In this document: piece by piece, positions 11,167-22,959 of the stretch
Position numbering within the stretch: position 1 is the stretch's first letter
How the letters are laid out: each line of letters starts with the position of its first letter
DNA from: Calliphora vicina
Lineage: Eukaryota; Arthropoda; Insecta; Diptera; Calliphoridae
NCBI RefSeq assembly: GCF_958450345.1
Contig: NC_088783.1
Coordinates: 88,123,895-88,187,894 of the forward strand
DNA: 64,000 nt
Reading direction: 5' to 3'
The notes under the pieces: generated by a model
What the model saw: the letters and a program-made list of their open reading frames with translations, nothing else
What the model was told of the DNA's origin: nothing
The model's database searches: none
Position numbers and translations under genes: made by a program

Positions 11167-12006
11167 AATACCGAGAGGACTATACGCAGTGTGGTGGATC
11201 TATTTGAGTCCACTAGATCAGTAAACTATGAATCAGCGACGACGAAGCTGCGGGTAAACAACCATAGACAAAGACTTGGGTTGCAATCATGATAGAAAGA
11301 CAAAATTTCATATTTAACTATAGTTTTATATATATAAAAAAATAGAGGGTATGCGTTCAAAATTAAAAAAAAAAAATTTGGCTTATATGGGACATATGTA
11401 CTAGCATAACCCGGTGCACTTCACTACCCCTACCCTAGTAAAATTTAAAAAATATGAATGGATTTCTGATAAAACCTAACTACGTACAATGGTACGAAAA
11501 TAACACATACAAAATATTGAGAATCTCTCAATTACAGTTCACTTGATATTCGAAAATAACTAACTAATTTGGTATGGGAGATACCACTCCACTGCTCTGA
11601 TCCCACCAATTTTTTAACCTTTTATGTAAATATCAAGCTTTACTTTAACTTTCCTTTACTAAGCCGAACATGCTTAGCTAAATTTCGAACAGCGATCAGG
11701 AATAAATTCGTTTTTAGCTGTGGTAGAATGGTAATAAATTTATTGATACAGAGGTTAAATACTTTTAGAATTATAGTTCTCCAGATATTCAAAATTAATT
11801 ATTTACTTTGTGCCACAACCAGAAATGCAATCCCGACCATTTTATGTAAAATGGTAAGAGAGCTCTGCGGACAAAGTTTGAAGAACCTAGCAATTATTAC
11901 ATTGCACTATAGGTTAAATGACTACTTTTTCTATGCTAAATTAATAACGACTACAAAATCATGGTATTCAAACCAAAACCTTAAAGAATTTCATAAGTAA
12001 GAATAA
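11167..12006. repeat. degenerate tandem repeat region
   Basis: There is no gene. From about 11490 the words AGTTCTCCAGATATTC, ATTTACTTTGT and GAGCTCTGCGGACAAAGTTTG recur in diverged units. The same words return at 15110-15545 and, more faintly, at 41640-41990. This looks like an old satellite-like or transposon-internal repeat. Confidence 0.5.
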
Positions 12007-13279
12007 TCTTATATATAAAAAGAAGTGTACATTTTGATGTCACCACTAACTGCGAAAACGGGTCGACCGATTTCAACCAAAATTTCAGGGTTGATCTGTA
12101 GATGGTTTATGTGAAGTTTGCATGAAATCGGCATAGTGGTTCCGGAGATATGGCTGGACCGATTTTTATCAAATTTTCAGTGAATCTTCAGATTTTTGAT
12201 TTTCGGTCTGTGGGCGGAGTGGCGTGGTAAAATCAAATTTTTACACTATACCGCTAATGACACTATACCGCTAATGATTTCAAGGTCAGTAATTGTGGCC
12301 AAACTTTTGCAAATAAAAAAAAAGTTAAAAAAAAAATCCAAAAAAAAAATTATCAAAAATTATTTTTATTTTTTTATTGGAGAAATAAAAGATTTTTTTC
12401 ATTCCCAACGATCAAACAATGCTAATTTTAATTTCCATAAAACAAGTTGGCCGCGGTTAACATTGTACTAAAAAAGTGCTTTTATATTATCAACCGATGA
12501 TAAACAAAATTTCCGAAAGTACAACTAATATAGTAAACAACGTCGACAAATCAGATTTCGTTCCCGCCGTACTTCTGCCAAATGCAAATGAATATTCAAT
12601 CCGTACTACAAAAATTCGGCTGTGGGAACGTGCAATTTTGTTACCAAAAAATGATGATGTCAACAAGCTCAATGAGCGAATTAATTGAAACTGACTGGCG
12701 AAACAATGAACTACAAATCGATTGACACAGTAATGAACGAAGAACAAACCTCAATTATGCTACTGAATCATTGAAGGTTGGATCACAGATAATGTTTCTC
12801 CGCAACATAAACGCGCCACAATTATGCAACGGAACACGATTGACCATCAAAAAATGTTCACCAAATTTAATTGAGGCAACAATCATCGGTGGCAGATTAA
12901 AATGCGAAGACGTAATGATTTCACGCATACCAAAGATTTCCAACGACAAAGCATAAGGCCAATCGTTGACTATTGCTGGCTTACATTTGGAAAATTCATG
13001 TTTTGTATGTGGTTTGCTCCCGAGTAAATAAAAAAAAGAAACGTATATCACCTGTCCTTAAGATGAATTCATAAATATAATATCCCATTTGCCTTTTGCC
13101 CATTTGCCACTGTACTTATAGATATCTGCTACAACTTTGTCAAATGTCCAGTGTTTCGGGTGCGATGTTAGGTCGGGGGAGTCCGTGCTTTTTTTTGTCC
13201 GACACTGTATATTCAAATCGAGATGCAATATAAAACAGAATTATTGTAAGGGCCAGCAACGCGGACCTGGTTCAGCTAG
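12007..13279 (+). mobile_element. short Helitron with both ends
   Basis: The left end is TCTTATATATAAAAAG after an A (12006). The right end has a small stem (CCAG...CTGG, 13254-13270) and finishes CAGCTAG (CTAG 13276-13279) before a T. These are Helitron hallmarks: insertion between A and T, 5' TC, a 3' hairpin and CTRR. At 1.27 kb it is far below autonomous length and retains only the C-terminal helicase remnant, so it is non-autonomous. Confidence 0.8.
12476..13030 (+). pseudogene. Helitron helicase C-terminal remnant
   Basis: This is the end of the PIF1-type helicase of a Helitron replicase. ERAILLPKNDDVNKLNERI, then in another frame TGETMNYKSID, then KVGSQIMFLRNI and LCNGTRLTI (12771-12956), reproduce the conserved C-terminal helicase motifs in order. 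Frameshifts lie near 12690 and 12770. The nickase (Rep) and N-terminal helicase are missing. In life this domain unwinds DNA during rolling-circle transposition; this copy is dead. Confidence 0.8.
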
Positions 13280-13753
13280 TTCTATTATAAAAAATGGAAT
13301 TTAACCCACTAACGACCAAAAATTAACTCTTTTGCAATCATTAATGCAAACTTAATACATTAATTTATTTTAATTATACTAAAACTTTTAGTAATTGCTT
13401 AAATCTAATTCATTTTGTAAATTTAAATCAAAAAGGTCCTCTTAGCTTTCATTAATTTCATCGTCTTGGTGGGTATAGTGAATTACTTCAGGTGGAAGTG
13501 TGGAACTTTTCCGCTTTTGTAAGCGCCTATATAAAAATGATGTGGAAATTAATGGATCTGAGATTCAGCTTAATATTAATATTAATTCGGAGCTTAAAAA
13601 ATCTGTCTTCTCCGCTTCCATTACAGCGTCTTTTTGCATCTCAAAAAATTTTTCAGCAATATTCAGTAAAATAGATTGCAACGAAACTTTGGTAAGAGTC
13701 TCATTTGCTTTTATAATTTTTCTTTTAAAATTTCAATAATTTATAATCATTAG
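13280..13753. other. no recognised feature
   Basis: This is AT-rich sequence. A weak plus-strand frame at 13492-13674 has no recognisable motif. Confidence 0.4.
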
Positions 13754-13962
13754 TGATTTTCGGAAATGGGTTATATGGGAGCTATGACCAATTATGGACC
13801 GATTTCAGAAAGTTTCAATAGGCTTCGTCCTTGGGCCGAAAAAATTATATGTACCATATTAAGGTGGGTCTTAGACTAATATTCTTGGACATTACAAACA
13901 TCTGCACAAACGCATAATACCCTCCCCACTATGGTGTTGTAGGATATAAGAAATGCATTGTT
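13754..13962 (+). repeat. GGGAGCTATGACC repeat family, short copy
   Basis: TATGGGAGCTATGACCAATT, a body ending TTTCAATAGGCTT and a tail CATCTGCACAAACGCATAAT are shared with the longer copy at 22960-23575. The middle is deleted relative to that copy. Noncoding. Confidence 0.65.
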
Positions 13963-15059
13963 TGCGTTATATGCTTCTCCACTTCATCTGAAAATATGTT
14001 AACTTCAATTTTGTCCACTACATGTTTGGAAACGACATAAAATTTTTCTTTTTTTGAATTTTCGTTAAGCCAAATTTCAAACAATAACCTAAAAAATATA
14101 GTATTATTCGAAAACGGCTAAAAATGGCTCTTGAATGTAAATGAAAATTGGTTTATAACATTTCAATATATTCATTTCTGATTGCATTTAATCTACCGAA
14201 CTTTGCCGAAATTTTAAAAGCTTCCACGAAGTTACATTTTGAAAACAGTCGCAGCACTTTTAAGGTTATGTTAAAAAAGTGGCTTTATTTCAAGCAAGTT
14301 AAACAATTTTATCACATTTTTTAACAAAAAACCTTACTTACTTACTTACTTAATTTATTGTTCCCCATTTTCACTTTCTTCTTTATAACTCGCGTAATTA
14401 TTTAAACATGCAATTGAAAGTTTGAAAGCAATACAGGCTTTTCAACAAAATTTATTAAGTGATTACAATGCAATGTCTTTGACTATGTGTTGTCAAACGG
14501 AATTTAATATTTACCAAAAACAAAAAACTGACATATACGCACGGCTTATTCGCAAATAAAAATATTGCAATTAGAAAAAAATGCCGCATAAACAGTGAAT
14601 TAATTTTTTATTTGCGAATAGCTAACTCACGAAAACAATTCCTGATTAACGACACTATTTGCAAATAAGATTTTAAGCATTGCCATATGTTTTAACATTT
14701 TTAGTTTATTAAGACTTTTTTTTAAATATTTCATTGTGTTTTTGCATTAATTGGATTGCGAGACAAATATGAATTTTAGATTCTATCATTTTTGCATTTA
14801 AAAAATAAAAAATTTATCATATTTTGTTCAAAAACATTACTACCAATTTATTAAAGTTTACCATCCGGCATCACATAAAAACATAAATTTTCCGACTTAT
14901 AAACAGTGAGTTAGTTAATTGCAAATAATTTTTATTTGCGAATAGGCTACGTATAAACGTAGTAATAGTTAATTTGGAGTATTGGTTACAAAATGGCACT
15001 AAAAAAGTGAAATATTTGCATTTGAAAAATTGGACTTTAGTACAGTTTTGGTAGCCGTT
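13963..15059. other. AT-rich, no gene seen
   Basis: Only a short CTTA run near 14337-14352 and scattered A/T tracts are visible. The minus frame 14871-15074 lacks any known motif. Confidence 0.4.
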
Positions 15060-15545
15060 TAACCTATAGTGCATTATATGGGAGGTGACTCACCTCCTTT
15101 TCCGACCCCTCCCATTTTGGTTCCCCAGATATTCGAAATCAATATTTACTCTGTATGGGAGATGCTACGCCTTTTAATCTAATTCCGTCTATATTCAGCT
15201 TAACTCCGCACAGTAATAAGAAATTAATTCGTAAAAAGTTTACAATTATAGTTCTCCAGATATTCGAAATTAAATATTTACTTTGAATTGGGTATGCCAC
15301 GCTCACTATTCCAATCCCGAAAATTTTCAGTGATACTATGCAAAATCATAAAAGAGCTATTTAGACAAAATTTGAAAAATCTTGCAATTATAGTTCACAA
15401 AATATTTAGAAATAACAATTTACTTTGTACTATTGTTCCGAACCATCCCATTTTTGATTAAACTTCATGCAGTGATAAAAAATTGAATCGTATGAAGTTT
15501 GAAACCCGTCATAATTATAGTTCTGCCTAAATTATAAAATAACTA
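15060..15545. repeat. degenerate tandem repeat, ~120-130 bp period
   Basis: Three diverged units each contain a form of TTCCCCAGATATTCGAAAT or TTCTCCAGATATTCGAAAT followed by TATTTACTTTG, GGGAGATGC and AATCCCG. They are related to 11490-12000. I saw no coding potential. Confidence 0.6.
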
Positions 15546-15586
15546 TTTACTTATGTATGTACAATTACATATTTACCCTAATATGC

Positions 15587-15685
15587 ACAAACAATTTTTA
15601 AATTTGCCAAAGGTTTATAAAAACAATTTTGAATGGAAATTTTGTTTTATAAACCTTTGATACATTTAAAAATTGTTTATGCATA
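15587..15685. repeat. hairpin, ~38-bp arms
   Basis: AACAATTTTTAAATTTGCCA then AAGGTTTATAAAA on the left is mirrored by TTTTATAAACCTTTGATACA then TTTAAAAATTGTTTATGCA on the right, with a ~20-bp loop. It could be a small MITE. Confidence 0.6.
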
Positions 15686-16429
15686 TGGGAGTTAGAAAAT
15701 AAAAAAAACATAATAAAATAAAAAAAACTTCAAAATATATTTTTTAATGGACTTTAAATTACTAAAGTCTTCTTCTTTGTTTTCTATAACAAACAACCCT
15801 CACTTAAAACACAGCGAAATCGATACTGTTTAATTGTTTCTCTTATTTATTTACAACAACAAATTGGACAAACACGCATTGCTTTGTTTTCTTTTTAGCT
15901 TAAGGTTTACATGTACACGTTTTTGCATATGTGTTAGTAACATCTTTAGACGCTTATAACTCATAAAAAACTGTACCGATTTCAACAAAATATATGTTCT
16001 GCACATCTGTGAATAAATCCCTTTAAAATGCTTTATTTTTTGCCCAAATTGAATGTATAATGTGAGCGTAAAAGGGGTCTAAAATACATACAAAATAATA
16101 AACAAAAACAAAATGTCAAAAAAATTTTATAAATTATTTAATTTTTATAAACAATACGTGTGTTATTTATATTTTAATGGAATTTAATAGATGAATATAA
16201 TTTTTTTAGATAATTCTCATGTCTAAAGTCTTTTTGTGTGCAAATTTTCAAATGTGTAAATGTGCAAGTATGTGTGTGTATCAAAATAATGTCAATAAAA
16301 TCGAGTCAAAAGTTATGTGAACACCTTTTTGCCGTAGAGTGATAATCATGATATTATCATGATAATAAAGTGTATGTGAATGGGCTATAAAACTATTTAA
16401 TATAACATATATTGTTAACAAAATAGTGT

Positions 16430-16860
16430 CGAGACATTTAAGTAAAGTTAAAGAATTTTATGATTTTTGGGGAATAAAAATTAAAGGGTCTAAAAGTGAG
16501 GCAATTTGTTTAAGAAATGCTTCTGGTAAATGTCCATACTATGTTGTCCCAGAAAGTAAAAGATTAAAAATTAGTTTAAATGGTGTTGGAATACCTTTCC
16601 AAAAAGATAAATTTAAATACCTTGGAATTCATTTTAATAAACTTTTTAAATTCAATGATCATGGTAAATTAATGTTAAATAAAGTTTATAAAATAAAATG
16701 ATGTTTTGGCAGAATTTTGACTCATAAATCATTACCAATTAGGACAAAACTATTAATTTATAAAACATGTTTAAGGCCAGTATTGTTATACGGATTTCCA
16801 TATTTCTCCCACCCTTGTTTCATAAAATGTATGAAGCCATCCCTCTGTGCGCCGTTTGAT
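16430..16860 (+). pseudogene. Jockey-like reverse transcriptase C-terminal fragment
   Basis: This fragment comes from the thumb and connection part of a non-LTR reverse transcriptase. INxSKSEAICLR-like text (KGSKSEAICLRNASGK), DKFKYLGIHFNK and, after an in-frame TGA at 16699, PIRTKLLIYKTCLRPVLLYG match the conserved tail after the catalytic site in Jockey-type elements. The catalytic YADD and everything before it are absent. It is a dead 5'-truncated piece on the plus strand. Confidence 0.75.
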
Positions 16861-17388
16861 GCAACATTTTGCGTGCATTTGCAATAGACAATAGGTCGAC
16901 GTCAGATGGTATGACGTCTAGATGTCGCTGCGAAAGTCCACCGGATGTGTCGGGGAAGGGGATCCTGCTAGTCCTGTCTAGTCAACAACACATTATGTTG
17001 TCTGACCGACAGTAACCTGGTATCCTCCTGTGGATGATCCAGGTTCGTCACCTTGACACAACCAATACAACACTACTCTTAAAATTTTCGGGTTTTGAGC
17101 CGCGGGGATAGTTAGACTTTCGACTGAGATGTTGAGCGCCGTCCTTACTTCTTTAGTCCAAGAGGTAAAAAAGGACAAAAGGGATTTCGGAGCATATAAC
17201 CTTATTTTGCGTACCTGTAAAAAGTCTGTTATGGTGGCCAGACATTGGGTGATTTTGTTGATTATAATGTTATTTGTATGTACTGTAAATACTTTGTTTG
17301 AGAATGTATGTAGTAAGCTTTTGAATATTGTATTTTATGTTTTGCTAAGGGAATATAATCAAAAAGCTTAAAAGGATTATTTATATAT
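16861..17388. other. GC-richer segment, unassigned
   Basis: From about 16850 to 17150 base composition is visibly richer in G and C than its neighbours (for example GGTCGACGTCAGATGG and GAGCCGCGGGGATAG). I found no protein match in either strand. The plus frame 17129-17371 shows a hydrophobic middle but no known domain. It could be an LTR or a 3' UTR of an element. Confidence 0.35.
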
Positions 17389-17600
17389 CCTGAAGCTTAG
17401 AAGGATTAAACAAAAAATTAGTTCAAGAATTCTGGAGAAATTTTTCAAGACGCCTACAAGGATAAAATAAAGTTGTTTTTCAAGGCGCCTAGAAGGATAA
17501 ATTAAATTTCTTTGTCAAGACGACTAGAAGGATTTGTTGAAATTTTTTCAAGACGCCTAGAAGGATAAAATAAATTGTTTTTTCAAGACTACTAGAAGAA
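17389..17600 (+). repeat. degenerate tandem repeat upstream of copia gag
   Basis: Five or so units of about 45-55 bp share TTTTCAAGACGCCTAGAAGG and ATAAAATAAA. They stop about 100 bp before the gag ATG, so they may sit in the LTR or leader of the copia remnant. Confidence 0.7.
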
Positions 17601-17702
17601 TTTGGAGAAAAGAAATTGCTATTGAAGAATAAAAAAGGATTTTAACAACAATTTATTGTTTATTGAAAGGGGTTTATTAGTAATATTAAGGTAAGGGAAA
17701 AC

Positions 17703-19115
17703 ATGGAAGAATTTAAAATTGAAAAACTACGCGGAGCAGTGAATTGGTGTTCATGGAAGTTCCAGATGCGTATAATTTTAAAATCTATGGACCTTTACAA
17801 AATTGTTGATGGATCCTTTAGAAAGCCTGTTATGCCGGATGGCAATGGAGATGCAGACAATGCTATATACCTTCAAAATCTTCAGATTTGGGAGAAAGCT
17901 GATATTAATGCTCAACGAATAATTATAACATCTATTGATAATATTATTTTAAAATATTTGATGTGTTGCAAAGATGCAATTGAGATGTGGCAAAAATTGC
18001 ATAGCATACATGAAATGCAAACAGAAGTAAGCATTCATTTGTTGCAACAGCAGTTTTATGAATTAAAAAAGAATTCAGAAGACTCGATTGAAATGCATAT
18101 TGCCGAAAGATTGAGAAGTTTAGGTGAACCATTAACTGAAAATATGATTATAACAAAAATTTTGAAGAGATATCCATAATAAAAATTGGAGATGGAACAA
18201 CTTTAAATGCAGTATGCGAAGGAAATATTGATGTCTTAATTAATAGTGATGATGGCTGGAAGCAAAAATATTTAGAAAACGTTATTTTTGTACCAGAGAT
18301 GAAAGTTAATTTATTTTCTACCACAGAAGCCATGGATAAAGGGTATGTAATGAAATCCAATAAAAATAAATGTACTTTTATGCGAGATGACAAAGAAATG
18401 GAAACTTATTTGAACTTGAAATAAAGATGGCAACTAAAAACAAGTTCAATTATATTGCAAACACCAGCAACAATTCAAAGATATGGCATCAAAGGTTTGT
18501 TCATCAAAATATGAAACATGTAAAAGAGGTATTAAAATCAAGAAATGTTGAATGCAAAGATGATGAGAACAAAATATGTGAAGAATGCTGTTTTGGGAAT
18601 CAGCATAAATTACCATATACTTCTAGTGAAAATAAATCAACAGCTCCTGGTGAAATAATTCATGCACACGTTTGCGGACCGATGGAAGAGCATTCAATTG
18701 GAAAATCAAAATACTTTTTATTACTAAAAGATGATTTTTTAAAATTTAAGATCTAATGAATTCGTAAACAAAAATATGGACCAGTTACTTAAAAATTTTG
18801 GATTACATCATCAGAAGTCAGTATTTTATACCCCTGAACAGAATGGCGCTGCTGAAATAGAAATTCGTACAATTGTTGAATTAGCAAGATGTATTTTACA
18901 AACTAAACATTTGAATAAATCTTTATGGGCTGAAGCTGTACATCATGTTGCATATGTATTAAATAGAAATCAAAAATAAATCCCCGTTTGAAGTATGGTT
19001 TAACAAAATTCCTAGTTTTTGCACATATTCCAAAACAAACACGAAAAAAATGGTATGCAAAAAGTAAGAAAGTTATTTTGTCGGATTTGATTTAAATGTT
19101 AAAGGATACCGTATA
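17703..19115 (+). pseudogene. copia-type LTR retrotransposon remnant
   Basis: The Gag frame at 17703-18179 begins MEEFKIEKLRGAVNWCSWKF, the usual start of copia Gag. It is then fused by deletion to the end of protease (VIFVPEMKVNLFST). The GAG-pre-integrase zinc region follows (WHQRFVHQNMKHV, CEECCFGNQHKLPY; 18427-18756). Integrase core pieces are at 18776-18979 (YTPEQNGAAEIEIRTIVELA, LWAEAV). A last integrase tail is recognisable to about 19115 in shifted frames. The zinc knuckle of Gag, most of protease, the catalytic centre of integrase, and the reverse transcriptase are missing. The palindrome at 19132 directly abuts it. Confidence 0.85.
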
Positions 19116-19131
19116 ATTTTTGAAAATCTCA

Positions 19132-21680
19132 TATATATGGGGCATTTCATGTCAAGTGAACCAACTTTTGAAATCGATGTCTTCCGATCGGGATGAAATT
19201 TGCACCAAGGCTCTATTGGATAGTAACTCAGACACAATTTTTCAACAACATCGGTCGAGAACTCTCTGAGTTATAGGGGGTAAAATTTTGACAATTTGGT
19301 CAAACAGGTGTTTTTTCTTATCCATGTAACTTCTTACCTATTGTTCTTAGCAAAATGTGTCCCAAATAGTTTAGATAGCTATTTATGTAATCTTTCGAAA
19401 AAAAAAATTAAAAAAATTTAATAAAATATTTTTAATATTTTTTTTCCAAAATCAAAAACTTTTTTGACTTTTTTTTAAAACACGTCCTTTTTTTTTTTTT
19501 TTTTTTTTTCTTAAAATAAAGTTTAGATATTTTCCTTGAACACCTACTTGGTCGCTTAGTGGGATGCGAGTGGGATATCTATCAAAATAAATATTTTGTA
19601 ACTCAAAACATAAAATTTTTGACTTTTTTTGCAAAATCAAAAACTTTGTTGACTTTTTTTTTTCAAAATGGACCCTTTTTTAATTTTTTTTTTTAGGTCA
19701 AACAAAAGCTTAGATATTATCCTTGAAGACCCTTTTGGTCGCTTAGTGGGATGCGAGTGGGATATCTATCAAAATAAATATTTTTTAACTCAAGACTTAC
19801 AATTTTTGACTTTTTTTTTTGCAAATACGATTTTTTTCCAAATGGGCCCTTTTTTTAAAATTTTTTTTGTAGTCAAAAGAAAGCTTAGGTCCATTCCTTT
19901 AAGATATTTTTAGTCCCTTAGTGGGATGCGAGTGGGATATCTATCAAAATAAATATTTTGTAACGCAAGACATACAATTTTTTAATTTTTTTTTGCAAAA
20001 TCAAAATTTTTTTCCAATATGGGCCCTTTTTTAATTTTTTTTTTTGCTCAAAAGAAAGCCTAGGTCCATTCCTTTAAGATATTTTTAGTCCCTTAGTGGG
20101 ATGCGAGTGGGATATCTATCAAAATAAATATTTTGTAACAATTTTTTAATTTTTTTTTTGCAAAATCGAAATTTTTTTCCAATATGGGACTTTTTTTTAA
20201 AAATTTTTTTTTGCTCAAAAGAAAGCTTAGGTCTTTTCCTTTAAGACCTATTTTGTCACTTAGGAAGATGTGAGTAGGATATCTATTAAAATAAAAATGT
20301 TGTAACTCAAGACATTCAATTATTGACTTTTTTTTTGCAAATTCGAATTTTTTTTAAAAATGGGCCCTTTTTTAAAAATTTTTTTTTAGTCAAAAGAAAG
20401 CTTAGGTCCATTCCTTTAAGATATTTTAGGTCCCTTAGTGGGATACGAGTGGGATATCTATCAAAATAAATATTTTGTAACTCAAGATATACAATTTTTG
20501 ATTTTTTGGCAAAATCAAAAACTTTTTTGACTTTTTTTTAAAATGGGCCCTTTTTGTAATTTTTTTTTTTGCTATAAAGAAAGCTTAGGCCTATTCCTTT
20601 AAGATGGTTTTGATCGCTTAGTGGGATGCGAGTGGGATATATATCAAAATAAATGTTTTGTAACTCAAGACATACAATTTTTGTGTTAAAACATTTATTT
20701 TGATAGATATCCCACTCGCATCCCACTAAGGGACTAAAAATATCTTAAAGGAATGGACCTAGGCTTTCTTTTGAGCAAAAAAAAAATTAAAAAAGGGCCC
20801 ATATTGGAAAAAAATTTTGATTTTGCAAAAAAAAATTAAAAAAGTGTATGTCTTGCGTTACAAAATATTTATTTTGATAGATATCCCACTCGCATCCCAC
20901 TAAGGGACTAAAAATATCTTAAAGGAATGGACCTAAGCTTTCTTTTGACTACAAAAAAAATTTTAAAAAAAGGGCCCATTTGGAAAAAAAAATCGTATTT
21001 GCAAAAAAAAAAGTCAAAAATTGTAAGTCTTGAGTTAAAAAATATTTATTTTGATAGATATCCCACTCGCATCCCACTAAGCGACCAAAAGGGTCTTCAA
21101 GGATAATATCTAAGCTTTTGTTTGACCTAAAAAAAAAAATTAAAAAAGGGTCCATTTTGAAAAAAAAAAGTCAACAAAGTTTTTGATTTTGCAAAAAAAA
21201 TCAAAAATTGTCTTTTTTGAGTTACAAAATATTTATTTTGATAGATATCCCACTCGCATCCCACTAAGCGACCAAGTAGGTGTTCAAGGAAAATATCTAA
21301 ACTTTATTTTAAGAAAAAAAAAAAGGACGTGTTTTAAAAAAAAGTCAAAAAAGTTTTTGATTTCGGAAAAAAAATATTAAAAATATTTTATTAAATTTTT
21401 TTAATTTTTTTTTTCGAAAGATTACATAAATAGCTATCTAAACTATTTGGGACACATTTTGCTAAGAACAATAGGTAAGAAGTTACATGGATAAGAAAAA
21501 ACCCCTGTTTGACCAAATTGTCAAAATTTTACCCCCTATAACTCAGAGAGTTCTCGACCGATGTTGTTGAAAAATTGTGTCTGAGTTACTATCCAATAGA
21601 GCCTTGGTGCAAATTTCATCCCGATCGGAAGACATCGATTTCAAAAGTTGGTTCACTTGACATGAAATGCCCCATATATA
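19132..21680. repeat. large palindrome with tandem units in the arms
   Basis: The outermost ~300 bp at each end are inverted copies (left TATATATGGGGCATTTCATG, right its complement at 21661-21680). Inside, units of about 175-185 bp carry GTGGGATGCGAGTGGGATAT. Seven are in forward orientation (near 19556, 19742, 19917, 20092, 20257 diverged, 20435, 20618) and four are inverted (20692, 20867, 21043, 21229). Unit-specific variants are mirrored, for example GCCTAGGTCC near 20055 and its complement near 20750. The right arm 20690-21680 therefore pairs with about 19132-20137, leaving a ~550-bp centre of extra units. No gene is present; the frames are artefacts of T/A-rich text. Confidence 0.93.
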
Positions 21681-22300
21681 AAAAAGCCACACGTTTTTTT
21701 GTGGTACACCTTTTTTGTTTAAAATATTATTTTCTCTAGATGTGCACAATATAAATTTTTTTTATAAATTCTTTCCATAAAAGTATTAAAAGGCGTTTTA
21801 AATTTGCTTGAAAAACAACAACAACATGTTTATGCACATCTAAATACATGTGTATTTGTACACAAACGTGAAAAATATTATTGCGTATACTCAAAGTAAC
21901 TGTATAATTTCGTTATTAGTGGTCGAATTTTGACCACCAGACGATCCTAGTAATAATAAAATCGAAATATATAGAGATGTAATTTTTTGTGATGAACTTG
22001 AATATAATTAACAATGAATACAACGATGACAATTATAGCATCTGCCTTTGCAAGTCTTTTGAAGAATATTTAAATAATGAAGAGGTAAATCAAGAAGGTC
22101 AAAATGTAGAATCTGAAAATAATGTATGCAACGATATAAATATTGTGCGAATAGATGAAACTAATCAAGAAATAAGTCAAGAAAATCAGAATTTGGAAAC
22201 TAATAACTTAAATGTTGAACAAGTAGAAGAAAGTATCCAAGATGTTATTTCAATTTCACATCAGTCTGAAAATTCAAGTTTACAATTACAGGCAAATCCC
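21681..22300 (+). other. unassigned acidic ORF region
   Basis: From 21989 an open plus-strand frame encodes an acidic, Asn/Glu-rich segment (about 105 residues, for example NQEISQENQNLETNNLNVEQ) before running into pogo-like terminal sequence. It has no domain I recognise. It could be a tail of a transposase or host-derived sequence. The 300 bases before it hold nothing clear. Confidence 0.35.
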
Positions 22301-22910
22301 GGTATAACGAACGATATGTTGTCAGACCCATTCGTTAAATTGAAAAATTCGTTATATCGAGATTTTCTTTTTTTTTAATTTTGGACAACTTTTTCTATTT
22401 TGGAATTTAACTAAACGTATGTCGTTTTGATCCCTAGGTTGGATGAGCGGTGTGACATTAGGGGGCATGAATATCGTCCAAATTTGTATATCTTTAGTAG
22501 TTTTAACTAATTGCTCTTCTGGAGGATGGATTGGTGCATTATCCACGATTAATAAAGCTTTCATTGTAAGGTATTTCGATTCTGGAAATGATTCAACCTG
22601 TAGAAAATTAAACTCAGGGACAAACATTTAAAAAAATCAGATTTTGAAGATTCCTTTCCCATATTTAATTCACGTGAATTATAGCCTGTTTCACAATATC
22701 GAATAAAAGATTTAGTTCTCATTCTCAGCGGAAGAAAGCTGATTATGGATTCCCTAACTTCATGTTTATGTGAAGGATTCATCATAAATGTAAATATTAA
22801 TTTTTATTTACGTCCCACCACAGTTGGACGAAAAATGATGTTTAATTTATAGATCCTATCATCAGCGCAGGTCTGTTGGATTCCTTCTTCTAAGTCTGAT
22901 GTAACCATTA
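22300..22910 (-). pseudogene. pogo/Tigger (Jerky-like) transposase remnant
   Basis: In minus frames at 22352-22627, ALLIVDNAPIHPPEEQLV and FMPPNVTPLIQPRDQNDI are the DDE motifs of the pogo/Tigger transposase family (second Asp in DNAP; third Asp in QPRDQN). An upstream frame (22561-22785) adds FLPLRMRTKSFIRYCETGY. Frames are shifted near 22600. Adjoining plus-strand text at 22325-22375 (CGTTATATCGAG) resembles the terminal repeat of such elements, so the element end probably lies there. Dead copy. Confidence 0.75.
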
Positions 22911-22959
22911 CAGAAAAAAACAAGTAAGAAAGTAAATGAGCAAAAACATTTTTCTTTTA

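Noticed and set aside
19452..21749. Short frames such as DPFLIFFFRSNKSLDI and their mirror copies
   Set aside because: They are read through the palindrome's T/A-rich units and appear twice because the arms are inverted copies.
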